Shown piece by piece: positions 6,425 to 9,659 of a stretch of DNA of 9,659 bases. Origin of the DNA: Flavobacteriales bacterium UBA7443 (GTDB lineage Bacteria; Bacteroidota; Bacteroidia; Flavobacteriales_D; Sanyastnellaceae). The stretch's first letter is position 1; every line of letters begins with the position of its first letter. The stretch spans positions 1 through 9,659 of the forward strand of contig DLQB01000183.1 in assembly GCA_002477505.1 (NCBI GenBank), written 5' to 3'. The notes beneath the pieces are model-generated. The model saw only the letters and a list, made by a program, of their open reading frames with translations. It searched no databases and was not told the DNA's origin. The position numbers and the translations under genes are program-made.

Positions 6425-6472
6425 GAAAAGAATGAGGAATCGCAAGAAAAAGGTTGAATTGAAGCAAGAATT
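6419..6472. repeat. Imperfect GCAAGAA direct repeats upstream of the DUF2795 promoter
   Basis: GCAAGAA occurs at 6421, 6442 and 6464 on the plus strand, spaced about 21-22 nt, within a purine-rich stretch; GAATCGC also occurs twice (6406 and 6437). The spacing is two helical turns, which could place protein sites on one face of the DNA, but low-complexity sequence is an equally good explanation. Confidence 0.35.
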
Positions 6473-6475
6473 GGC

Positions 6476-7033
6476 TCAATTATCGGATTTCCAAGGGATT
6501 TCATCGACGTTCAATTCCATATGAAGGTGCCGACTCCACATGAAAAACACGTCGCTCAGACGATTCAGATAGGGTAGGATCCCATCAGGAACATCTGCAT
6601 GCCGACCCAATGTAATGACCCTCCGCTCCGCTCGCCGACAGGTTACACGGCAAACATGGCAAGCTGAAATGGCCGGATGCCCTCCGGGCAGCAGGAAATT
6701 TTTGAGTTCTGGCAATGCTTGATTGACTTCGTCCATCCATGCTTCCATTTCTTGGACGCGCTGTTCAGGAATTTTCGGAAGGTGCTTCGCCATGGCTTCA
6801 TCCGTAGTCGCGAGGTGACTTCCCAAAGTGAACACGTCAGATTGCAGTTTTTGGAGCCACTCCACACCTTTGGAATCAGCATTGAATCCATCGGTTGAAC
6901 ACAACGTGCCCATGGCTGCATTGAGTTCATCCAATGTGCCATATGCTTCAATTCGCATGTCGTCTTTGTTCAGGCGTTGTCCTCCGAAAAGGGAAGTAGT
7001 TCCGTCATCACCGGTGCGGGTATAAATGCGCAT
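6476..7033 (-). CDS. ATP:cob(I)alamin adenosyltransferase, PduO type
   Basis: Cytosolic trimeric enzyme that transfers the 5'-deoxyadenosyl group of ATP to cob(I)alamin, making coenzyme B12. The 185-residue product covers the full PduO/MMAB domain. Recognisable features are the N-terminal ATP-binding TRTGDDGTT (5-13), YGTLDELNA (31-39), FLLPGG (113-118), the CRRAER signature (132-137) and YLNRLSD (155-161). The ATG at 7033 (MRIYTRTGDDG) is the natural family start. No other cobalamin biosynthesis or B12-dependent enzyme gene is in the window, and I see no cobalamin-riboswitch elements in the 127-bp divergent gap upstream. The role may thus be salvage of imported corrinoid for an enzyme encoded elsewhere, such as methylmalonyl-CoA mutase or ribonucleotide reductase; this is inference. 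The DUF2795 gene lies 100 bp downstream on the same strand. Family assignment is secure. Confidence 0.96.
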   Translation of the reverse strand: MRIYTRTGDDGTTSLFGGQRLNKDDMRIEAYGTLDELNAAMGTLCSTDGFNADSKGVEWLQKLQSDVFTLGSHLATTDEAMAKHLPKIPEQRVQEMEAWMDEVNQALPELKNFLLPGGHPAISACHVCRVTCRRAERRVITLGRHADVPDGILPYLNRLSDVFFMWSRHLHMELNVDEIPWKSDN

Positions 7034-7080
7034 TTATCAATCTTTCTGTGTTGCAAGCTACGAACCCCGGCCCAGAAGAT

Positions 7081-7088
7081 TAACTTTG
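7081..7088 (+). promoter_or_regulatory. Putative -7 promoter element for the dCMP deaminase / protease genes
   Basis: TAACTTTG matches TAnnTTTG in the 127-bp gap between the divergent adenosyltransferase and deaminase genes. A start near 7094 would give a leader of about 65 nt before the ATG at 7161. No TTG is found at the usual upstream distance. No minus-strand box for the adenosyltransferase gene was found in the same gap. Confidence 0.4.
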
Positions 7089-7160
7089 GGGGAGCAATGC
7101 GTTGGCGCAGCAATGCGGCATTCGTACCGCCGAATCAAACGCTCTTATTAGCGCAAAACG

Positions 7161-7598
7161 ATGAATGACAAGGACTTGAAGCAACAACGATACGATGAAG
7201 CGTACATGCGCATGGCGACCGAATGGGCGCAATTATCGCATTGCTCGCGCAAGCAAGTGGGAGCGCTGATTGTCAAGGATCGCATGATCATCGCAGACGG
7301 ATTCAATGGTTCGCCTACGGGCTTCCCAAATGTGTGCGAAAATGATGCCGGCGAAACCCACTGGTATGTGCTACATGCTGAAGCCAATGCCATTACGAAG
7401 TTGGCCCGTTCCAACAACAGTGCAGCCGATGCAACATTATACATCACGCTGTCTCCATGCCGCGAGTGTGCCAAATTGATTCATCAGGCGGGCATCAGTC
7501 GATTGGTTTACCGCAACGAGTACAAGGACATCCAAGGATTGACATTTTTGAAGCAAGCAGGAGTGGAATTGGTCCACCTCGAACAACCGGGAGCGTAA
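7161..7598 (+). CDS. dCMP deaminase-family zinc enzyme (cytidine and deoxycytidylate deaminase family)
   Basis: Predicted zinc-dependent hydrolase that deaminates dCMP to dUMP, supplying substrate for thymidylate synthase. The 145-residue product has the two zinc-site motifs in order: HAEANA (His72, with Glu74 as the proton shuttle) and SPCRECAK (Cys100 and Cys103). The HCSRKQVGALIV block (27-38) and the DGFNGSPTGFPNVC stretch (46-59) are characteristic of dCMP deaminases rather than of CMP/cytidine or tRNA adenosine deaminases. The ATG at 7161 is followed by a short polar N-terminus and RYDEAYM, as in homologues. The S41 protease gene starts 24 bp after the stop, so they are probably cotranscribed, although no functional link is obvious. 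Related members include ComEB of Bacillus. Substrate is inferred from the motifs; family membership is secure. Confidence 0.94.
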   Translation: MNDKDLKQQRYDEAYMRMATEWAQLSHCSRKQVGALIVKDRMIIADGFNGSPTGFPNVCENDAGETHWYVLHAEANAITKLARSNNSAADATLYITLSPCRECAKLIHQAGISRLVYRNEYKDIQGLTFLKQAGVELVHLEQPGA

Positions 7599-7622
7599 AG
7601 CGGTTACAATCTGAGTCAGTCC

Positions 7623-9290
7623 ATGGAACCCTCATTGCCTCGCAACTCATCCCCCAAAGCAGCCCCATCCTGGCAGCCGCTTGCGTTTGCGGTGGTTTTG
7701 ATTTTAGGCGTTTGGATTGGACTTCTTTCGGGAGGAGAGTCAAAAGGAACGTTTGCGCCAGGATCTCCCCGCAGCGCCCTGAATGGCGTGTTGGACCGGG
7801 TGGAGCAAACGTATGTTGATCCGGTCATGCGCCAAGAGCTCGAGCAGATTGCGCTAGAGGCGGTACTGAATGAACTCGATCCTCATACGCTGTTTTTGTC
7901 TGCTCAAGAATTGGCGGACATGGCTGAACCCATGGAGGGAAACTTCGAAGGAATCGGTGTGGAATTCATCATTCAGGAGGATACGCTGATGGTGGTTGCG
8001 GCCATTCCAGGCGGTCCAGCTGCAAAAGCGGGGGTCCGCGCAGGTGATCGTATTTTGGAAGTGGACTCCGTCAGCATTTCTGGCCCGGAGTTGGACAACC
8101 GCAAGGTGATGGAATTGTTGAAGGGACCGAGGAACACCAAAGTGAGGGTGGGTGTGCCCCGCGGAGAAGAGTTGAAGCACATCTTGTTGAAAAGGGATCG
8201 AATTCCCATTCATAGTGTCGTGTCCGACTTTGCCGTTGACTCGGATCGGGGCTACATCAAAATCGTTCGATTCGCGCAAAACACTGCAGATGAATTTGAG
8301 GAGGCGATGGTGCGGCTTGAGGAGGCGGGCTTGAGCCAAGTAATTATTGACTTGCGGGGCAACGGAGGTGGTTACTTGAATGCAGTCGTGCCCATGGTTG
8401 AATCGTTTCTTAAGAAAGATCAATTGGTGGTTTACACCGAAGGCGAGCATGTCCCAAGGCGGACCTACAAGGCGCGTCGCGATGGACGTTGGATGGATTG
8501 GGATGTCGCCGTTTTGGTGGACGAATCGTCAGCCTCCGCGAGTGAAATCTTTGCCGGCGCCATCCAAGACCAGGACCGTGGGGTTGTTGTGGGGCGAAGA
8601 TCCTTTGGCAAGGGCCTGGTCCAAGAAGAGTTTTCCATTTCCGATCTCGGTGCACTGCGATTGACGGTAGCCCGGTTTTACACCCCCACAGGCCGCGCCA
8701 TTCAAAAACCCTACGGCACAGAGGTGGATTACGGAGATGATTACTTCATGCGGTACGAACGCGGTGAGTTGTTTGTGGAGGATAGCATCCTGCAATTGGA
8801 CGCTGATTCGTTGACGTTTCGAACCCCAATGGGAAAGATTGTCAAGGGCAGAGGAGGGATTACACCGGACGTATTTGTGCCCTTGGACACCTCAGGAATG
8901 TCCAGCTTCATGTCTGAATTGAGCTGGTCGGGTGTCTTACGGGATGCCGCATTTTCTTTTGTCGATGAGCACCGATCAGAGTGGTTCGAAAGTGGAGTGG
9001 AAGCGGCTAATCCGGATGATTGGAGGGCAGTGGGCTGGGATCATGTGATGGCAGCGGCGAAGGAAAATGACATTGAAATTCCGATGCTCCGACCGTCTGA
9101 ACGTCGGTCATTGGAGCAACGATTTGCCTCTCAAGTCCTTCGAAATGCATTCGGCGAGTCGGTGTTTCATCAGTATTCCGTCCAATTCGATGAAGAATTC
9201 AAAAACGCCATACATTGGCTGCAGCACACAGATGAGGTGGTCATCATCGATGGTCAATTATCTTTGGGACTCAACAACAACAATCATTAA
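7623..9290 (+). CDS. S41 family carboxy-terminal processing protease (CtpA-type) with N-terminal membrane anchor
   Basis: Periplasmic serine protease that would trim or degrade envelope proteins from their C-termini. The 555-residue product has a short polar N-terminus, one hydrophobic helix (about 19-36, an uncleaved anchor or signal peptide), a PDZ domain (about 107-190, with FEGIGVEF at 108-115 and PAAKAGVRAGDRI at 132-144) and the S41 catalytic domain (about 195-425). The Ser/Lys dyad fits SASASEI (Ser305 nucleophile) and SFGKGLVQ (Lys330, with Gln334 in the supporting position); the 25-residue Ser-Lys spacing equals that of CtpB and Prc. DLRGNGGG (243-250) is the usual structural motif. 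About 130 residues follow the catalytic core as a helical, acidic C-terminal extension ending in a run of four Asn. The ATG at 7623 is the first in frame after the deaminase stop. The physiological substrate is unknown. Confidence 0.95.
   Translation: MEPSLPRNSSPKAAPSWQPLAFAVVLILGVWIGLLSGGESKGTFAPGSPRSALNGVLDRVEQTYVDPVMRQELEQIALEAVLNELDPHTLFLSAQELADMAEPMEGNFEGIGVEFIIQEDTLMVVAAIPGGPAAKAGVRAGDRILEVDSVSISGPELDNRKVMELLKGPRNTKVRVGVPRGEELKHILLKRDRIPIHSVVSDFAVDSDRGYIKIVRFAQNTADEFEEAMVRLEEAGLSQVIIDLRGNGGGYLNAVVPMVESFLKKDQLVVYTEGEHVPRRTYKARRDGRWMDWDVAVLVDESSASASEIFAGAIQDQDRGVVVGRRSFGKGLVQEEFSISDLGALRLTVARFYTPTGRAIQKPYGTEVDYGDDYFMRYERGELFVEDSILQLDADSLTFRTPMGKIVKGRGGITPDVFVPLDTSGMSSFMSELSWSGVLRDAAFSFVDEHRSEWFESGVEAANPDDWRAVGWDHVMAAAKENDIEIPMLRPSERRSLEQRFASQVLRNAFGESVFHQYSVQFDEEFKNAIHWLQHTDEVVIIDGQLSLGLNNNNH
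9259..9266 (+). promoter_or_regulatory. Putative -7 promoter element for sod, inside the 3' end of the protease gene
   Basis: TATCTTTG matches TAnnTTTG and lies 35 nt before the sod ATG, within the last codons of the protease gene. A start near 9272 would give a leader of about 30 nt. It would let sod be induced separately from the upstream genes. No -33 TTG is visible at the standard distance, so the call is tentative. Confidence 0.35.
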
Positions 9291-9301
9291 TACACGATAC
9301 C

Positions 9302-9659
9302 ATGGCCTTTGAACTACCCACACTGCCCTACGCCTACGATGCACTCGAACCCCACATCGATGCACGCACGATGGAAATCCACCACGGAAAGCACCACGCA
9401 GGCTACACAAGCAAGTTGAACGCCGCCATAGCGGGCACGGAAATGGAAGGAAAATCCATCGAAGATTTGCTCGCACAGCACGCGGATCACGCAGGCGTAC
9501 GAAACAACGGAGGAGGCTTTTATAATCACAGCTTGTTTTGGAGCATCATGTCTCCGAATGGTGGGGGTGCCCCCAGCGGTGATTTGGCTGCGGCCATTGA
9601 TTCAGATCTCGGAGGCATGGAGCAATTTCAACAATCCTTTGCGCAAGCAGCAGCTACGC
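9302..9659 (+). CDS. Superoxide dismutase, Fe/Mn family, 3'-truncated by the window edge
   Basis: Dismutates superoxide to oxygen and hydrogen peroxide. The visible 119 codons (about 60% of the usual 195-205 residues) start MAFELPTLPYAYDAL, the standard family N-terminus. Two of the four metal ligands are present: His27 in IHHGKHHAGY (26-35) and His76 in FYNHSLFW (73-80). The remaining Asp and His ligands (DVWEHAYY region) lie beyond 9659. The NNGGGFYNHSLFW form (68-80) resembles Mn or cambialistic enzymes more than the FNNAAQ form of iron enzymes such as E. coli SodB, but metal choice cannot be settled without the C-terminal half. The gene starts 11 bp after the protease stop and has a TATCTTTG box in the end of the protease gene. 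No signal peptide is seen, so the product is cytosolic. Confidence 0.97.
   Translation, partial: MAFELPTLPYAYDALEPHIDARTMEIHHGKHHAGYTSKLNAAIAGTEMEGKSIEDLLAQHADHAGVRNNGGGFYNHSLFWSIMSPNGGGAPSGDLAAAIDSDLGGMEQFQQSFAQAAAT

Noticed and set aside
6376..6504. N-terminal extension of the DUF2795 protein to 6504
   Set aside because: It overlaps the end of the adenosyltransferase gene and precedes the conserved MYWTLELASYLEDAP start; the promoter at 6395-6424 lies inside it.
7034..7160. Cobalamin riboswitch upstream of the PduO-type adenosyltransferase
   Set aside because: The 127-bp gap is shorter than a typical B12 riboswitch and no B12-box-like sequence was recognised on the minus strand.
7806..7813. 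TACGTTTG promoter-like octamer on the minus strand
   Set aside because: Inside the protease gene and pointing at the deaminase gene from the wrong strand; no minus-strand gene lies downstream that needs it.
7854..8450. 198-residue minus-strand open frame
   Set aside because: Antisense to the PDZ and catalytic domains of the S41 protease; composition and lack of motifs mark it as a shadow frame.
1..9659. Mobile element, defence system, CRISPR array or prophage
   Set aside because: No transposase, integrase, inverted terminal repeats, repeat-spacer pattern or defence-gene motifs were seen; every gene has a housekeeping or conserved-family identity.

Overview
This window looks like an ordinary chromosomal stretch from a member of the Bacteroidota with roughly balanced GC content. 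Three things point there. The small acidic DUF2795 protein (start MYWTLELASYLEDAP) is a protein I know from that phylum. PurH carries the KHNNACG form of its AICAR-transformylase motif. Recognisable promoters follow the Bacteroidota TAnnTTTG '-7' pattern and no convincing Shine-Dalgarno sites are seen. No plasmid, phage, transposon, CRISPR, rRNA or tRNA feature is visible. Coding density is very high: the largest gap between genes is 127 bp, so no stretch over 300 bp lacks a gene.

Layout, left to right. (1) Minus strand 1-974: N-terminal two thirds of purH (purine synthesis), running off the left edge. (2) Plus strand 1071-4981: a MacB/FtsX-type ABC transporter permease without an adjacent ATPase, an RmlD-type dTDP-4-dehydrorhamnose reductase, and, 3 bp later, a phosphoglucomutase/phosphomannomutase. 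(3) Minus strand 4987-5583: a four-helix CvpA-family membrane protein whose stop lies 5 bp from the mutase stop. (4) Plus strand 5626-6117: an SSAT-like GNAT acetyltransferase, divergent from cvpA. (5) Minus strand 7033-6154: a PduO-type cobalamin adenosyltransferase followed by the 73-residue DUF2795 gene. (6) Plus strand 7161-9290: a dCMP deaminase-family protein and an S41 (CtpA-type) protease, then the first 119 codons of an Fe/Mn superoxide dismutase leaving the right edge.

The genes belong to unlinked housekeeping functions: purine and pyrimidine nucleotides, sugar nucleotides, cobalamin cofactor, envelope proteolysis and oxidative stress. The only pairings with a plausible shared purpose are rmlD with the sugar-phosphate mutase (cell-surface sugar supply) and, by proximity only, the deaminase with the protease.

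The most notable signal is regulatory. A by-eye scan of both strands found nine exact TAnnTTTG octamers. Seven lie upstream of annotated starts, and three end only 3-5 nt before an ATG, which would make those mRNAs leaderless or nearly so. Two of these three share a near-identical 17-mer (TTAsCTTTGTTGACATG) in front of unrelated genes. I found no convincing undescribed multi-gene system here.
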